From Hymenobacter amundsenii (GTDB taxonomy: Bacteria > Bacteroidota > Bacteroidia > Cytophagales > Hymenobacteraceae), in NCBI RefSeq assembly GCF_002204745.1, contig NZ_NIRR01000001.1, positions 62,001 through 126,000 on the forward strand: a stretch of 64,000 bases of DNA. Reading direction: 5' to 3'. Below the pieces are notes generated by a model. It was not told the DNA's origin. It made no database searches and was given only the letters and a program-made list of their open reading frames with translations. The translations under genes were made by a program, and so were the position numbers. Of this stretch, positions 8,766 to 22,629 are shown one piece after another. Every line of letters begins with the position of its first letter. Position 1 is the first letter of the stretch.

Positions 8766-9635
8766 CTAGCGACGCGGTGCGCCACCGCCACGGTTAGCAC
8801 CGCCGGCACCGCCTGGGCCACCCGGACCCCGACGCTGACCACCGGCTCCACCGCCGCGGCTGTCGCCGCCCCGGTCACCACCACGGCTGTCGCCACCCCG
8901 GTCGTTACGGTCGCGGCGCGGGCCACGCTCACCACGAGGGCCCCGGTCGTTACCGCCACGGCTGTCGCCCTGGCCGCCTGCGGGCTGCTGGTTAGGCGAG
9001 AGGTCGGGCTTGCCGAATACCTCGCCACGCATGATCCACACCTTGATGCCGATCTTGCCATATACCGTCTGAGCTTCCGAGAGAGCGTAGTCGATGTCAG
9101 CGCGCAGCGTATGCAACGGCGTACGACCTTCCTTGTACTGCTCGGAGCGGGCGATTTCAGCACCACCCAAACGACCACCGCACTGAATCTTGATGCCTTC
9201 GGCACCAACACGCATAGCAGCCTGGATCGACATCTTCATGGCGCGACGGAACGAAATCCGGGCGGCCAGCTGCTGAGCGATGCTCTCGCCTACCAGCTTA
9301 GCATCCAGCTCGGGACGCTTGATCTCGAAAATGTTGATCTGAACGTCTTTGCCGGTGATCTGCTTCAGCTCGTCCTTGATCTTGTCCACTTCGGCGCCGC
9401 CTTTGCCAATCACTACGCCCGGACGGGCTGTGTTGATGGTAATGGTTACGCGCTTCAGCGTGCGCTCAATCACGATGCGGCTGATGCCACCTTTCGGAAT
9501 ACGAGCGTTGATGTATTTGCGGATTTTTTCGTCCTCAACCAACTTGTCGGCAAAGTCCTTGCCGCCGTACCAGTTCGAGTCCCATCCTTTAATGACGCCC
9601 AAACGGAAGCCAACCGGATTTACTTTCTGTCCCAT
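8766..9635 (-). CDS. rpsC: 30S ribosomal protein S3 with long Gly/Arg/Asp-rich C-terminal tail
   Basis: S3 forms the mRNA entry pore with S4 and S5. Residues 1 to about 208 are a normal S3: [20 protein letters not shown], a KH domain with [20 protein letters not shown], and the C-terminal domain ending [16 protein letters not shown] tail of about 80 residues follows, made of repeats such as [20 protein letters not shown] and [20 protein letters not shown]. The protein is 289 residues where most S3 are about 210-240. The tail resembles eukaryotic RGG boxes in composition and shares the GGNDRG word with the S5 N-terminus. Confidence 0.97.
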   Translation of the reverse strand: MGQKVNPVGFRLGVIKGWDSNWYGGKDFADKLVEDEKIRKYINARIPKGGISRIVIERTLKRVTITINTARPGVVIGKGGAEVDKIKDELKQITGKDVQINIFEIKRPELDAKLVGESIAQQLAARISFRRAMKMSIQAAMRVGAEGIKIQCGGRLGGAEIARSEQYKEGRTPLHTLRADIDYALSEAQTVYGKIGIKVWIMRGEVFGKPDLSPNQQPAGGQGDSRGGNDRGPRGERGPRRDRNDRGGDSRGGDRGGDSRGGGAGGQRRGPGGPGGAGGANRGGGAPRR

Positions 9636-9640
9636 AGTGC

Positions 9641-10120
9641 TTATGCGGTGGCTTCTGCCTTGGTTTCAGTTGATTTCTTCGAGCTGCGACGCGCAGCTTT
9701 CGGCTTGGCTTCTGCCGTAGCCTCAGTGCCTTTTGTCTCAGCAGCCTGCTTGGCGGCAGCTTTGCTACCAAGTGGTTCTACTTTCGAGTCAATGATCAGC
9801 GTCACGTGGTTGCTACGCTTGCGAATACGGTGGCCACGGCCCTGGGGGGCGGGGCGCAGACGCTTTAGCATGCGGCCTTCATCCACGAAAATCTCCTTGA
9901 TGTAGAGATTAGCGTCCTCGATGCGCTCATCCTCGTTCTTCTGCTGCCAGTTGGCCAGAGCCGACAGGAGCAGTTTCTCGATTTTAGGGGCACCTGAGTT
10001 GGCCTCAAATTTCAGCAGGCCGAGGGCCCGGGTCACTTTCTGACCACGGACCAGGTTGGCTACCAAGCGCATCTTGCGCGGCGAGGTAGGCACGTTCCGG
10101 AGTTTAGCTACTGCTTCCAT
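9641..10120 (-). CDS. rplV: 50S ribosomal protein L22 with Ala/Lys-rich tail
   Basis: L22 lines the exit tunnel with a long beta-hairpin. I start it at the ATG complementary to 10118-10120 ([20 protein letters not shown]), because a longer frame would overlap rpsS by 65 bases. The hairpin segment is [20 protein letters not shown] and then NHVTLIID. From about residue 115 a low-complexity tail ([20 protein letters not shown], then [19 protein letters not shown]) lengthens the protein to 159 residues against the usual 110-120. Confidence 0.96.
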   Translation of the reverse strand: MEAVAKLRNVPTSPRKMRLVANLVRGQKVTRALGLLKFEANSGAPKIEKLLLSALANWQQKNEDERIEDANLYIKEIFVDEGRMLKRLRPAPQGRGHRIRKRSNHVTLIIDSKVEPLGSKAAAKQAAETKGTEATAEAKPKAARRSSKKSTETKAEATA

Positions 10121-10121
10121 A

Positions 10122-10400
10122 TTAGCGCTTGCCTTTATCTTTCTTGGCGATATGGCCGCGGAAGTTACGGGTCGGAGCAAACTCACCGAGTTTGTGTCCT
10201 ACCATGTTCTCCGTGACATACACCGGGATGAACTTATTGCCGTTGTGAACGGCGAAGGTGTGGCCAACGAAGTCGGGCGAAATCATCGAGCGGCGAGACC
10301 AAGTCTTCACCACCGACTTTTTGCCGGATTCCTCCATTGCCGTTACTTTCTTCTCGAGCCGGAAGTCAATGTACGGCCCTTTTTTTAGTGAACGTGCCAT
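10122..10400 (-). CDS. rpsS: 30S ribosomal protein S19
   Basis: S19 pairs with S13 in the head of the small subunit. The 92-residue protein starts [20 protein letters not shown] and has the signature [20 protein letters not shown] and [20 protein letters not shown]. Normal length. It is 3 bases after rplB. Confidence 0.98.
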   Translation of the reverse strand: MARSLKKGPYIDFRLEKKVTAMEESGKKSVVKTWSRRSMISPDFVGHTFAVHNGNKFIPVYVTENMVGHKLGEFAPTRNFRGHIAKKDKGKR

Positions 10401-10403
10401 TGC

Positions 10404-11231
10404 TTACTTCTTGCCTTTACGGTTGATGATCAGCTGCTCGGAATACTTGTTCTTGTTACGGGTCTTCTGACCTTTCGAGAAGATACCGTTACGGCTGCGT
10501 GGGTGACCACCCGACGACTTGCCTTCACCACCACCCATTGGGTGATCTACGGGGTTCATGGCTACACCACGAACGCGCGGACGACGACCCAACCAGCGGT
10601 TACGGCCAGCCTTACCGAGGCGAACATTCATGTGGTCGCCGTTAGAAACGGTGCCTACCGTAGCCATGCAGGTAACGAGTACCATGCGCATTTCGCCGGA
10701 GGGCAGTTTCAGGGTGGCGTACTTCTCTTCGCGAGCTACCAGCTGGGCGTAAGTTCCGGCCGAGCGGGCCATTGCAGCACCATTACCGGGCATCAGCTCG
10801 ATATTGTGTACAATGGTACCCAGCGGAATTTCGCGCAGAGGTAGGGCATTACCAACTTCCGGTGCAACGCCCGAACCCGACACTACCTCATTGCCTACTA
10901 CCAAACCGGCAGGAGCAATGATGTAGCGCTTTTCACCGTCGGCATACTGCAACAAAGCAATACGCGCGGTGCGGTTCGGATCGTATTCAATCGTCTTCAC
11001 CGTGGCGGGCACGGAGGCCTTGTCACGCTTGAAGTCGATGATCCGGTACTTGGCTTTATGTCCACCGCCCATATAGCGGTTCGACATTTTGCCCGAATTG
11101 TTACGGCCACCGGAGTTTTTGAGGGGTGCCAACAGCGACTTCTCCGGCGTCGACGCAGTAATCTCGTCGAAGGCCGGGGCGATGCGGAAGCGCTGACCCG
11201 GTGATGTTGGTCTTAGTTTTTTGAGTGCCAT
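10404..11231 (-). CDS. rplB: 50S ribosomal protein L2
   Basis: L2 is a core large-subunit protein needed for peptidyl transferase assembly. The 275 residues start [20 protein letters not shown]. The C-terminal RNA-binding region has [20 protein letters not shown], which includes the conserved His of the family near the catalytic centre. Length is normal. Confidence 0.98.
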   Translation of the reverse strand: MALKKLRPTSPGQRFRIAPAFDEITASTPEKSLLAPLKNSGGRNNSGKMSNRYMGGGHKAKYRIIDFKRDKASVPATVKTIEYDPNRTARIALLQYADGEKRYIIAPAGLVVGNEVVSGSGVAPEVGNALPLREIPLGTIVHNIELMPGNGAAMARSAGTYAQLVAREEKYATLKLPSGEMRMVLVTCMATVGTVSNGDHMNVRLGKAGRNRWLGRRPRVRGVAMNPVDHPMGGGEGKSSGGHPRSRNGIFSKGQKTRNKNKYSEQLIINRKGKK

Positions 11232-11270
11232 TACTCTTGCTTAGGAAAAATTCTTGGCGGAAAGACAGGC

Positions 11271-11558
11271 TTAGAGGCCGCTGTAGAAGTCGATCAGGTC
11301 GCCTTCTTTCACGGTAACCACGGCCTTTTTGCCGTGCGGACGACGACCCGAGATGGATCCGCCCTTCGTGAACTTGGACTTCACTTTGCCGATGGTGCGC
11401 ATCGTGCTGATGTTGGTCACCGTCACGCCGTAAAGCTGCTCAATCTCTTTCTTGATCTGCACCTTGTTGGCATCGATATCAACGTAGAAGGAATACTTCC
11501 CTTGTTCGTTGAGCCCAGTGGCCTTCTCCGATAGGATGGGTTTCTTGAGAGTGCTCAT
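11271..11558 (-). CDS. rplW: 50S ribosomal protein L23
   Basis: L23 is at the tunnel exit and docks trigger factor and SRP. The 95-residue protein starts MSTLKKPILSEKATGLNEQG and has the conserved VDIDANKVQIKKEIEQLYGV. The start codon shares one base with the rplD stop codon (TAATG), which indicates coupled translation. Confidence 0.98.
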   Translation of the reverse strand: MSTLKKPILSEKATGLNEQGKYSFYVDIDANKVQIKKEIEQLYGVTVTNISTMRTIGKVKSKFTKGGSISGRRPHGKKAVVTVKEGDLIDFYSGL

Positions 11559-12196
11559 TATTCAGCAGTGGTATAAAGTTGTTCCAATGCCGTCAGCCCA
11601 TCCTCCGATAGCAGCAGCGTATCGGTGTTCAGCAGATCGTGGGTGTTGAGGGCTACGGGGGTAGCCACGCTCACGCGCTGGATGTTACGGGCCGACAGGA
11701 CCACGTTCTTATCAACCGCGCCCGTTACGAGCAGGGTCTTCTTGCCGTTGTTCAGCTTCAGACCAGCCATGATAGCGGCGAAGTCCTTGGTCTTCACGGC
11801 CGACATCGTAATGTTTTCCACTACCGATATCTTACCGTCCTGGGCCAGCGTCGAGAGAGCCGACAGACGGGCCAGGCGCTTGGTCTTTTTGTTGAGCTTG
11901 AAGCCGTAGTCACGGGGCTGAGGACCGAAAATCCGGCCGCCACCTACGAATACGCCCGACTTCATAGAGCCGGCACGGGCACCGCCCGTTCCTTTCTGCT
12001 TCTTGAGCTTCTTGGTCGTACCGTGCACTTCGTTGCGCTGCTTCGACTTGTGCGTGCCCTGGCGCTGGTTGGCCAAGTACTGCTTCACGTCGAGGTACAT
12101 CACGTGCTCGTTCGGCTCCATGCCGAAGATAGCGTCGGACAAGGTCACCTTGCGGCCCGTGTCTTCGCCTTTACTATTGATTACTGACAGTTCCAT
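11558..12196 (-). CDS. rplD: 50S ribosomal protein L4
   Basis: L4 has a globular domain and a long loop reaching the exit tunnel; in E. coli it also represses the S10 operon. The 212 residues start MELSVINSKGEDTGRKVTLS. The tunnel loop is visible as HGTTKKLKKQKGTGGARAGS and MKSGVFVGGGRIFGPQPRDY. Whether it autoregulates here cannot be told from the sequence. Confidence 0.98.
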   Translation of the reverse strand: MELSVINSKGEDTGRKVTLSDAIFGMEPNEHVMYLDVKQYLANQRQGTHKSKQRNEVHGTTKKLKKQKGTGGARAGSMKSGVFVGGGRIFGPQPRDYGFKLNKKTKRLARLSALSTLAQDGKISVVENITMSAVKTKDFAAIMAGLKLNNGKKTLLVTGAVDKNVVLSARNIQRVSVATPVALNTHDLLNTDTLLLSEDGLTALEQLYTTAE

Positions 12197-12205
12197 CTTA
12201 GTAGC

Positions 12206-12832
12206 TTATTTCTCCAGGAGCACGAAAGAGTTCTTGGCACCGGGAATCGAGCCGCTCACCAGAATGAGGTTTTTGTCGGCTACAATGCGCATAACCTTCA
12301 GGTTTTGCACTTTCACCCGGTCGTTGCCCATGCGGCCACCCATGCGCATTCCTTTGAATACGCGCGAAGGCCACGAGCAGGCACCAATGGAGCCAGGGTG
12401 ACGGCCGCGGTTGTGCTGGCCGTGGGTTTGGCCACCTACACCAGCAAAGTTGTAGCGCTTTACAACGCCCTGGAAGCCTTTACCCTTAGAGGTACCTACT
12501 ACGTCAACAAATTCACCTTCGATGAAAAGCGACGTGTTGATTTCAGCACCGGCCGAGTAATCAGCCATTTCAGCTTCCTCGAGGCGGAACTCAACAAGCT
12601 TCTTCTTGGGGGTTGTTCCGGCTTTAGCGAAGTGACCTACCAATGGCTTGGTCGTGTTCTTTGCTTTTTTCTCGCCGTAGCCGAGTTGAACGGCCGTGTA
12701 GCCGTCCGTTGCGATGGTCTTAACCTGCGTCACTACGCACGGACCCGCTTCGATGAGCGTGCAGGGAATGTTCTTCCCGTCCGGAGTGAAGAGGCTTGTC
12801 ATACCGATTTTTTTACCGATGATGCCAGGCAT
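12206..12832 (-). CDS. rplC: 50S ribosomal protein L3
   Basis: L3 nucleates large-subunit assembly. The 208-residue protein starts [20 protein letters not shown], and the central loop near the catalytic site reads [20 protein letters not shown]. It is the first gene of its transcript: rpsJ, its usual partner upstream, is cut off by a terminator, and a promoter-like site lies 67 bases upstream of the start. Confidence 0.98.
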   Translation of the reverse strand: MPGIIGKKIGMTSLFTPDGKNIPCTLIEAGPCVVTQVKTIATDGYTAVQLGYGEKKAKNTTKPLVGHFAKAGTTPKKKLVEFRLEEAEMADYSAGAEINTSLFIEGEFVDVVGTSKGKGFQGVVKRYNFAGVGGQTHGQHNRGRHPGSIGACSWPSRVFKGMRMGGRMGNDRVKVQNLKVMRIVADKNLILVSGSIPGAKNSFVLLEK

Positions 12833-12898
12833 TCAATTGGGGTTTTAGAAAAAGACACAACTCGAAAACGCCCGCATGGCATTTTCGGAAATGGAGTG

Positions 12899-12906
12899 CA
12901 AAGCTA
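12899..12906 (-). promoter_or_regulatory. -7 promoter element upstream of rplC
   Basis: The minus strand reads TAGCTTTG here, a full match to TAnnTTTG. No clear TTG is found 19-21 bases further upstream, so the -33 element is weak. Its place between the rpsJ terminator (13053-13092) and rplC supports a separate promoter for the S10/spc cluster. Confidence 0.65.
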
Positions 12907-13052
12907 GGAAAATGTTCTGTAAATATCTAGGATGCCTCTGAAATATTTTCATAACTAGGTAGTTAGAGTGGCATTCGACACCTGTAGAGTTAACTCGATG
13001 GAATTGCCATACTCGTTCAAATCAATCTTACTCTACCTCACACTAGATGCGC

Positions 13053-13092
13053 AAAAACGCCCCACCGACTCCGAGAAGTCAATGGGGCGTTT
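13053..13092 (-). terminator. Intrinsic terminator after rpsJ
   Basis: A 10-bp stem, AAACGCCCCA (13055-13064) with TGGGGCGTTT (13083-13092), is extended inside by GACT/AGTC. On the minus strand the stem runs into TTTTT (13053-13057). It lies 31 bases after the rpsJ stop and separates the str-type operon from rplC. Confidence 0.85.
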
Positions 13093-13122
13093 CAGGTTAG
13101 CTAGCTAACGGAAATCCGGTCC

Positions 13123-13428
13123 TCAGACTTTGATTTCAACGTCAACACCGCTAGGCAACTCCAGTTTCATCAGCGCATCTACGGTCTTCGACGAAGTCGA
13201 GTAGATGTCAACGAGACGCTTGTAGGTGCAAAGCTGGAATTGCTCCCGGCTCTTCTTGTTCACGTGGGGCGAACGGAGTACGGTGAATTTTTCCTTTTTT
13301 GTGGGCAGGGGAATCGGACCGCTAACGATAGCGCCCGTAGCCTTCACCGCCGTCACAATCTTCTCCGACGATTTGTCCACCAAGTTGTGGTCGTAGGATT
13401 TGAGCTTGATGCGAATTTTCTGGTTCAT
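13123..13428 (-). CDS. rpsJ: 30S ribosomal protein S10
   Basis: S10 is a small-subunit head protein; in other bacteria it also pairs with NusB and NusG in antitermination. The 101 residues start [20 protein letters not shown] and carry [20 protein letters not shown] and then NKKSREQF. It is the last gene of rpsL-rpsG-fusA-rpsJ and is followed by a terminator rather than by rplC. Confidence 0.98.
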   Translation of the reverse strand: MNQKIRIKLKSYDHNLVDKSSEKIVTAVKATGAIVSGPIPLPTKKEKFTVLRSPHVNKKSREQFQLCTYKRLVDIYSTSSKTVDALMKLELPSGVDVEIKV

Positions 13429-13449
13429 GTCGATTAATGAAAAAGCGGA

Positions 13450-15594
13450 TTAGCGAATGGCGTTGCCCTTCTGCTTGGCAATAATGGCTTCCGCGAGGTT
13501 GTTCGGCACCTGGTCGTAGTGCGAGAACGTAAGCGAAGCGGAGGCCCGACCCGACGATATGGTGCGCAGCGTCGTTACGTAGCCGAACAGCTCCGACAGC
13601 GGAACGTCAGCCTTGATAACGTTGGCACCCGCCTTCGTGTCCATGCCCTTCATAATACCCCGACGACGGTTCAGGTCACCCGTTACCGAGCCAGTGTATT
13701 CATCCGGCGAAACTACCTCTACAGCCATGATAGGCTCAAGGAGTCGTGGACCGGCTTGCTTGCCGGCTTCCCGGAAACCACCACGGGCGGCGAGTTCGAA
13801 CGACAGGGCGTCCGAGTCAACGTCGTGAAAGGAACCGTAGTACAGCCGTACGCGCATTCCCTCGATGGGGAAGCCCGCCAGCGGACCGTTTTTCATCGCC
13901 TCTTCAAAGCCTTTCTGAATCGGGGCAATGAATTCGCGGGGGATTACGCCACCCGTGATGTCATTGACGAACTCCAGACCGGGTTTCTCCGGCTCGGTGA
14001 GTTTGGGACCGAGTTCAAACACGATGTCGCCGAATTTACCGCGGCCACCGGTCTGCTTCTTGTAGGTTTCGCGGTGCTCGACGCTCTTGGTGAGAACCTC
14101 CTTGTAGGCTACCATTGGGGCACCCTGATTGATTTCCACCTTGAACTCCCGACGCATCCGGTCGATGATGATTTCCAAGTGAAGCTCACCCATACCTTTC
14201 AGTACAGTCTGGCCCGTCTCGGGGTCGGTCTGTACAACCAGGGTGGGGTCTTCTTCCACGAGCTTGGCAATGGCCATACCCATCTTGTCCACGTCGGCTT
14301 GCGTCTTGGGCTCGATGGCGTAACCAATAACCGGCTCGGGGAACGACATCGACTCAAGCACAATCGGGTGCTTCTCGTCGCTCAGCGTATCGCCGGTTTT
14401 GATGTCTTTGAAACCCACGCCAGCAGCAATGTCGCCAGCCTGAATCTTGTCGATGGGGTTCTGCTTGTTGGAGTGCATCTGCATGAGACGCGAAATCCGC
14501 TCCTTCTTGTTCGTGCGGTTGTTGTGCACGTACGAGCCAGCATCGAGCACGCCGCTGTAGCAACGGAAGAAGCACAGGCGGCCCACGAAGGGGTCGGTGG
14601 CAATCTTGAACGCCAAAGCGGTAAAGGGCTCCGAGTTGTCGGGGTGACGCTCGATTTCCTCCTCCGTATCGGGGTTTTTACCGATGATGGGGGGCATATC
14701 GAGTGGCGAGGGCAGGTAGGCCATTACGCCGTCCAGCATCGTCTGTACACCCTTGTTCTTGAACGCCGAACCGCACATCACGGGCGAGAACTTCATGTCG
14801 ATAACCGCCTGGCGGATAACGACCATCATTTCCTCGCGAGTGATGGAGTCAGGGTTGTCGAAGAACTTCTCGAGCAAAGCGTCGTCATACTCGGCTACGC
14901 TCTCGATGAGCTTCTGGCGCCACTCGGCTACCGTGTCCACGAGGTCCTCAGGAACCGGGATTTCGTGGAAGGATTTGCCTTGGGTAGCGTCGTCCCACAC
15001 GATGGCTTTGCCAGTCAGCAGGTCAACTACGCCCTTGAAGGTATCTTCAGCGCCAATCGGAATCTGGAGTGGCACGGGGTTAGCGCCCAGCTTCTCTTTG
15101 ATTTCGTTTACGGCCTTGAAGAAGTCAGCACCGGCACGGTCCATCTTGTTGACGAAGCAGATGCGGGGCACCTTGTACTTGTCAGCCTGACGCCATACGG
15201 TTTCTGACTGAGGCTCCACACCAGATACGGCGCAGAACAGCGCAACAGCGCCGTCGAGCACGCGCAACGAGCGTTCCACCTCTACGGTGAAGTCTACGTG
15301 GCCGGGAGTATCAATCAGGTTGATTTTGTACTGCTTGGTGCTTTCAACTGGCTCGCCGTTGGAGTCAGTCGGGTAGTTCCAGAAGGTAGTAGTAGCAGCC
15401 GAGGTAATGGTGATACCCCGCTCCTGCTCCTGCTCCATCCAGTCCATCGTGGCGGCACCTTCGTGCACTTCCCCGATTTTGTGGGTCTTACCGGTATAAT
15501 AGAGAATGCGCTCCGACGTGGTGGTTTTACCGGCGTCGATGTGCGCCATAATCCCAATGTTCCGGAGGTATTGCAGATCTTGATTTACAGCCAT
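13450..15594 (-). CDS. fusA: Elongation factor G
   Basis: EF-G drives translocation with GTP. I place the start at the ATG complementary to 15592-15594 ([20 protein letters not shown]); a longer frame runs into a spacer repeat. The 714 residues contain the P-loop [12 protein letters not shown] near residue 17, [11 protein letters not shown] (switch), DTPGHVDF and [10 protein letters not shown], then domains II-V ending [15 protein letters not shown]. It lies between rpsG and rpsJ in the str-type order. Confidence 0.97.
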   Translation of the reverse strand: MAVNQDLQYLRNIGIMAHIDAGKTTTSERILYYTGKTHKIGEVHEGAATMDWMEQEQERGITITSAATTTFWNYPTDSNGEPVESTKQYKINLIDTPGHVDFTVEVERSLRVLDGAVALFCAVSGVEPQSETVWRQADKYKVPRICFVNKMDRAGADFFKAVNEIKEKLGANPVPLQIPIGAEDTFKGVVDLLTGKAIVWDDATQGKSFHEIPVPEDLVDTVAEWRQKLIESVAEYDDALLEKFFDNPDSITREEMMVVIRQAVIDMKFSPVMCGSAFKNKGVQTMLDGVMAYLPSPLDMPPIIGKNPDTEEEIERHPDNSEPFTALAFKIATDPFVGRLCFFRCYSGVLDAGSYVHNNRTNKKERISRLMQMHSNKQNPIDKIQAGDIAAGVGFKDIKTGDTLSDEKHPIVLESMSFPEPVIGYAIEPKTQADVDKMGMAIAKLVEEDPTLVVQTDPETGQTVLKGMGELHLEIIIDRMRREFKVEINQGAPMVAYKEVLTKSVEHRETYKKQTGGRGKFGDIVFELGPKLTEPEKPGLEFVNDITGGVIPREFIAPIQKGFEEAMKNGPLAGFPIEGMRVRLYYGSFHDVDSDALSFELAARGGFREAGKQAGPRLLEPIMAVEVVSPDEYTGSVTGDLNRRRGIMKGMDTKAGANVIKADVPLSELFGYVTTLRTISSGRASASLTFSHYDQVPNNLAEAIIAKQKGNAIR

Positions 15595-15601
15595 TGGTCG
15601 A

Positions 15602-15688
15602 TTAGTGAATGAGTGAATCAGTGAATGTGCACGGCGAGTGAATAGTTCAGTTACTGAACCAGCGCTCAAGCCCACATTCGCTCATTCG
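15602..15688. repeat. Intergenic inverted repeat of GTGAAT words
   Basis: The rpsG-fusA spacer has AGTGAATGAGTGAATCAGTG and AATGTG (15604-15629), which pair imperfectly with CACATTCGCTCATTCG (15673-15688). A second small hairpin, GTTCAG-TTA-CTGAAC, lies at 15645-15659. The left arm is made of one 8-base word repeated about three times. Confidence 0.65.
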
Positions 15689-15693
15689 TCGGC

Positions 15694-16161
15694 TTAGAAA
15701 CGGAAGTGCGAGAAAGCCTTGTTGGCTTCAGCCATCCGGTGGGTGTCGTCCTTCTTCTTGACGGCGGCACCTTCACCCTTAGCGGCGGCGATAATTTCGC
15801 CGGCCAGCTTGTCCTTCATCGTTTTCTCACCACGACGACGAGCGTACTGAATCAGCCACTTCGAGCCAACAGCAATACGACGGTCCGGGCGAACTTCGAT
15901 CGGCACCTGGAAGGTAGCACCACCTACGCGGCGGCTCTTTACTTCCACAGTCGGCATTACGTTGTTGAGGGCTTTGCGCCACATCTCCACGCCGCTTTCC
16001 TTGGTGCGCGCTTCTACCAGCTCGCAAGCATCGTAGAAAATGGTGTATGCCAGGTTTTTCTTGCCGTCATACATCATGTAGTTGACGAACCGGGTTACCA
16101 GCGTCTCCTTGTACTTAGGATCGGGCAGGAGGATGCGCTTCTTTGGTTTTGACTTTCTCAT
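15694..16161 (-). CDS. rpsG: 30S ribosomal protein S7
   Basis: S7 nucleates the head of the small subunit and contacts E-site tRNA. The 155-residue protein starts [20 protein letters not shown] and contains [20 protein letters not shown] and [18 protein letters not shown], both family signatures. Normal length. Confidence 0.98.
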   Translation of the reverse strand: MRKSKPKKRILLPDPKYKETLVTRFVNYMMYDGKKNLAYTIFYDACELVEARTKESGVEMWRKALNNVMPTVEVKSRRVGGATFQVPIEVRPDRRIAVGSKWLIQYARRRGEKTMKDKLAGEIIAAAKGEGAAVKKKDDTHRMAEANKAFSHFRF

Positions 16162-16247
16162 GGGGGTAGAATTGAGTTGACGTAGCGGGAAAGTGGGATA
16201 AGAACCATGTGCTATCCAGCACTTCGCACTACCTCACTCGGCTTCAA

Positions 16248-16670
16248 TTACTTTTTCTTCTTAGCGGGAGCACCCTTGCCAGCCGCGGCTACCTGACCGG
16301 GCTTCGGACGCTTGGCACCGTACTTCGAGCGGCGCTGAGTACGGCCGTTTACACCGGCAGTATCAAGGGCACCGCGGATGATGTGGTAACGTACACCGGG
16401 TAAGTCTTTCACCCGACCACCACGAATCAGCACGATGCTGTGCTCCTGGAGGTTGTGGCCTTCGCCTGGGATGTAGGCGTTGACTTCTTTGCCGTTGGTG
16501 AGGCGCACGCGAGCAACCTTACGCATAGCCGAGTTCGGCTTCTTAGGCGTGGTGGTGTACACCCGGGTGCAGACGCCACGGCGCTGCGGGCACGAATCAA
16601 GGGCCGGCGACTTCGACTTAGTCGTCAGTTTCTCGCGGCCTTTTCGTACTAACTGGTTGATAGTAGGCAT
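16248..16670 (-). CDS. rpsL: 30S ribosomal protein S12
   Basis: S12 is part of the decoding centre. The 140 residues start [20 protein letters not shown]. The decoding loop reads [20 protein letters not shown], with the lysine that streptomycin-resistance mutations alter unchanged. A second loop reads [18 protein letters not shown]. The tail is slightly extended and lysine-rich ([10 protein letters not shown]). It is the first gene of its operon. Confidence 0.98.
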   Translation of the reverse strand: MPTINQLVRKGREKLTTKSKSPALDSCPQRRGVCTRVYTTTPKKPNSAMRKVARVRLTNGKEVNAYIPGEGHNLQEHSIVLIRGGRVKDLPGVRYHIIRGALDTAGVNGRTQRRSKYGAKRPKPGQVAAAGKGAPAKKKK

Positions 16671-16718
16671 TTACGGAATGTTTTGTCAAGGAGGGTTCTC
16701 TCCCAAAAATTAGGCTTG

Positions 16719-16750
16719 CAAAGGTAGAAAAGATGTCGACCAATAGCAAA
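16719..16750 (-). promoter_or_regulatory. Promoter of rpsL-rpsG-fusA-rpsJ
   Basis: On the minus strand TTTG (16747-16750), a 20-base spacer and TACCTTTG (16719-16726) form a full Bacteroidota promoter. The start of transcription would fall near 16712, about 40 bases before the rpsL ATG. Confidence 0.8.
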
Positions 16751-16811
16751 CCTGTTGACATAGTTTGTTTTAGATGATGTTGCTGCTGTATTTACAGCTA
16801 CTGCGAAGCTG

Positions 16812-17686
16812 CTACCCAAGTAACGAGGGTATCTGCCAACGCCGGCCCGTGAGTTTGCGCCAGGCACGCCGCCAGCCGGGCAGTTGGCGGTAGGCCAACT
16901 GTTGCTGATGCAGCTCAGCTAGCCCGAGACGTTGAAAGTGCGGTAGCAGTTCTTTAGTTGGTTGCTCTCCGGCGTAACGGGTAACGACATTAGTAATGGC
17001 GGGCCGCGCTGCCTTCAGGTTCTAATAGTGCCACAGATAATCCGGCACATCAGTAATCGGACCCTCGGCGGCGAAGCGCAGACTGAAGGCCAATTGCTCC
17101 ATCATGTGCTTGTTGTAGGCTGCATATAACTGCTCGGCTAGGGCCATTATGTCGTTCAGCAGGTAGGCCTTGTCGCTACGGAAAGCAATGACGCCGGAAT
17201 TAAACAGTTCGGTTGCCGGAGTCAAGTTATAGTTGCGGTCGGCCACCCGCAAGCTCTGCCCGCATAAGCGGCGGCAGATTTTCCGACTCAGAAGATTTCC
17301 GGAAATTAATCGGCCTTCGTTCTGGTGCATCAGGAAGCCGCCGACTTCGACGTGGGCGAACAATGGCTTGGGGTTGCGGCGCCAGATGGTGTCAGTATCC
17401 AGAAAGAGCAAATTGCCGGGGTAATAGGCGGCAGCGTGTTCCAGTACGCCTATTTTCAGCAGGTATACTTTATTGGCTGCCCCCGCCACTGCTGCTACTG
17501 AGTTGCCTGCACTGCCGGGTATACCACATCGTACCGGGACCCTAATAACTGCTGAAAAGCAGGGATATCTTTGGTGTAAATCAGTATCCGCGTATCCATA
17601 GCAGCTTCTGCAACGGCGTCGTAGTTTAGGATGTTATAAATGGCTTCGCTGCGAATAACCGCCAGACCGTAAGCCAGGTAATTCAT
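16812..17686 (-). pseudogene. Decayed nucleotide-diphospho-sugar transferase-like gene
   Basis: A once continuous reading frame of about 291 codons is broken three times. It starts MNYLAYGLAVIRSEAIYNIL. A TAG stop lies at 17495-17497. A one-base loss in the run of Gs near 17480-17484 then shifts the frame, after which it reads NKVYLLKIGVLEHAAAYYPG and NLLFLDTDTIWRRNPKPLFA (DTD is a typical sugar-nucleotide/metal motif). A second TAG lies at 17022-17024. Sense continues in the same frame (NLKAARPAITNVVTRYAGEQ) to a TAG at 16812-16814. The family assignment is from the LFLDTDT motif only. A good promoter (17691-17698) is still present. Confidence 0.85.
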
Positions 17687-17690
17687 GTGG

Positions 17691-17698
17691 CAAAGGTA
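17691..17698 (-). promoter_or_regulatory. -7 element 4 bases upstream of the pseudogene start
   Basis: The minus strand reads TACCTTTG. Only 4 bases separate it from the ATG, so the transcript would have almost no leader. The -33 element is not clear. Confidence 0.55.
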
Positions 17699-17746
17699 AC
17701 GCGCAGGCAGGCCGCGTCATCCATTATACTTTGCCAGCAAGCGGGT

Positions 17747-17785
17747 AAAAAAAAGCGGCTTTCATCGGACAGATGAAAGCCGCTT
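17747..17785 (-). terminator. Intrinsic terminator after the DUF3467 gene
   Basis: A perfect 14-bp stem (AAGCGGCTTTCATC at 17753-17766 with its complement at 17772-17785) has a 5-base loop. On the minus strand it is followed by eight Ts. It lies 23 bases after the stop codon. Confidence 0.92.
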
Positions 17786-17808
17786 CCGCTACTTGTTGTT
17801 CGTATGCC

Positions 17809-18156
17809 TTAAGCCTCCCCCATCGTGCCACCAAAGCCCATTGGATAGGCGGGAGCGTCTTGCTGGGGCTTAATGGCGCCGTGAGCCTGCTCAAACCGTT
17901 CGATGTTCTCGGCCAGGGCCGCCTGCAACCGCTTGGCGTGCTCGGGCGTGAGGATGATGCGCGACTTGACCTTGGCCTTGGGTAGACCCGGCATCAGCCG
18001 GATGAAGTCAACGACAAATTCGCTGCTACTATGCGCAATCATAGCCAGGTTGGCATATTCGCCCTCGGCGATTTCCTCCGACAGCTCAATGTTGATAGCG
18101 TTCGGATCCTGTGGCTGGGCCGCGTCAGTGTTCTGGGGTTCGGTGGGTTGGTTCAT
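17809..18156 (-). CDS. DUF3467 family protein
   Basis: This 115-residue protein has no known biochemical role. I start it at the ATG complementary to 18154-18156 (MNQPTEPQNTDAAQPQDPNA), because the promoter lies just upstream. The core is INIELSEEIAEGEYANLAMI, then AHSSSEFVVDFIRLMPGLPK and VKSRIILTPEHAKRLQAALA; this pattern is the DUF3467 family as I know it from Bacteroidota, where it often lies beside rpoC. It is a monocistronic unit with its own promoter and terminator. Confidence 0.88.
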   Translation of the reverse strand: MNQPTEPQNTDAAQPQDPNAINIELSEEIAEGEYANLAMIAHSSSEFVVDFIRLMPGLPKAKVKSRIILTPEHAKRLQAALAENIERFEQAHGAIKPQQDAPAYPMGFGGTMGEA

Positions 18157-18204
18157 AGGAAAAGGAAGTGTAAAAGGGCTGGCCCGTATTCTCGTGGCCG
18201 GTAC

Positions 18205-18212
18205 CAAAGCTA
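18205..18212 (-). promoter_or_regulatory. -7 element of the DUF3467 gene
   Basis: The minus strand reads TAGCTTTG, a full TAnnTTTG match 48 bases upstream of the start. The region where a -33 element would sit overlaps the rpoC terminator hairpin. Confidence 0.65.
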
Positions 18213-18217
18213 CCACA

Positions 18218-18253
18218 AAAGAAAAAGCCGACCGGATTGCTCCGGTCGGCTTC
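18218..18253 (-). terminator. Intrinsic terminator after rpoC
   Basis: An 11-bp GC-rich stem (AGCCGACCGGA at 18226-18236 with TCCGGTCGGCT at 18241-18251) has a TTGC loop and, on the minus strand, TTTTTCTTTT after it. It lies about 25 bases after the rpoC stop codon. Confidence 0.92.
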
Positions 18254-18276
18254 TCTTATTTATTCACTTCCGCAGA

Positions 18277-22629
<4,353 letters not shown>

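Noticed and set aside
9641..10186. Longer L22 starting at 10186
   Set aside because: It would overlap rpsS by 65 bases, and the extra N-terminus does not fit the family; the ATG at 10118-10120 does.
17022..17497. TAG read as an amino acid in the glycosyltransferase-like gene
   Set aside because: A frameshift is also present, and TAG ends many intact genes in the window, for example tuf, nadD and infA.
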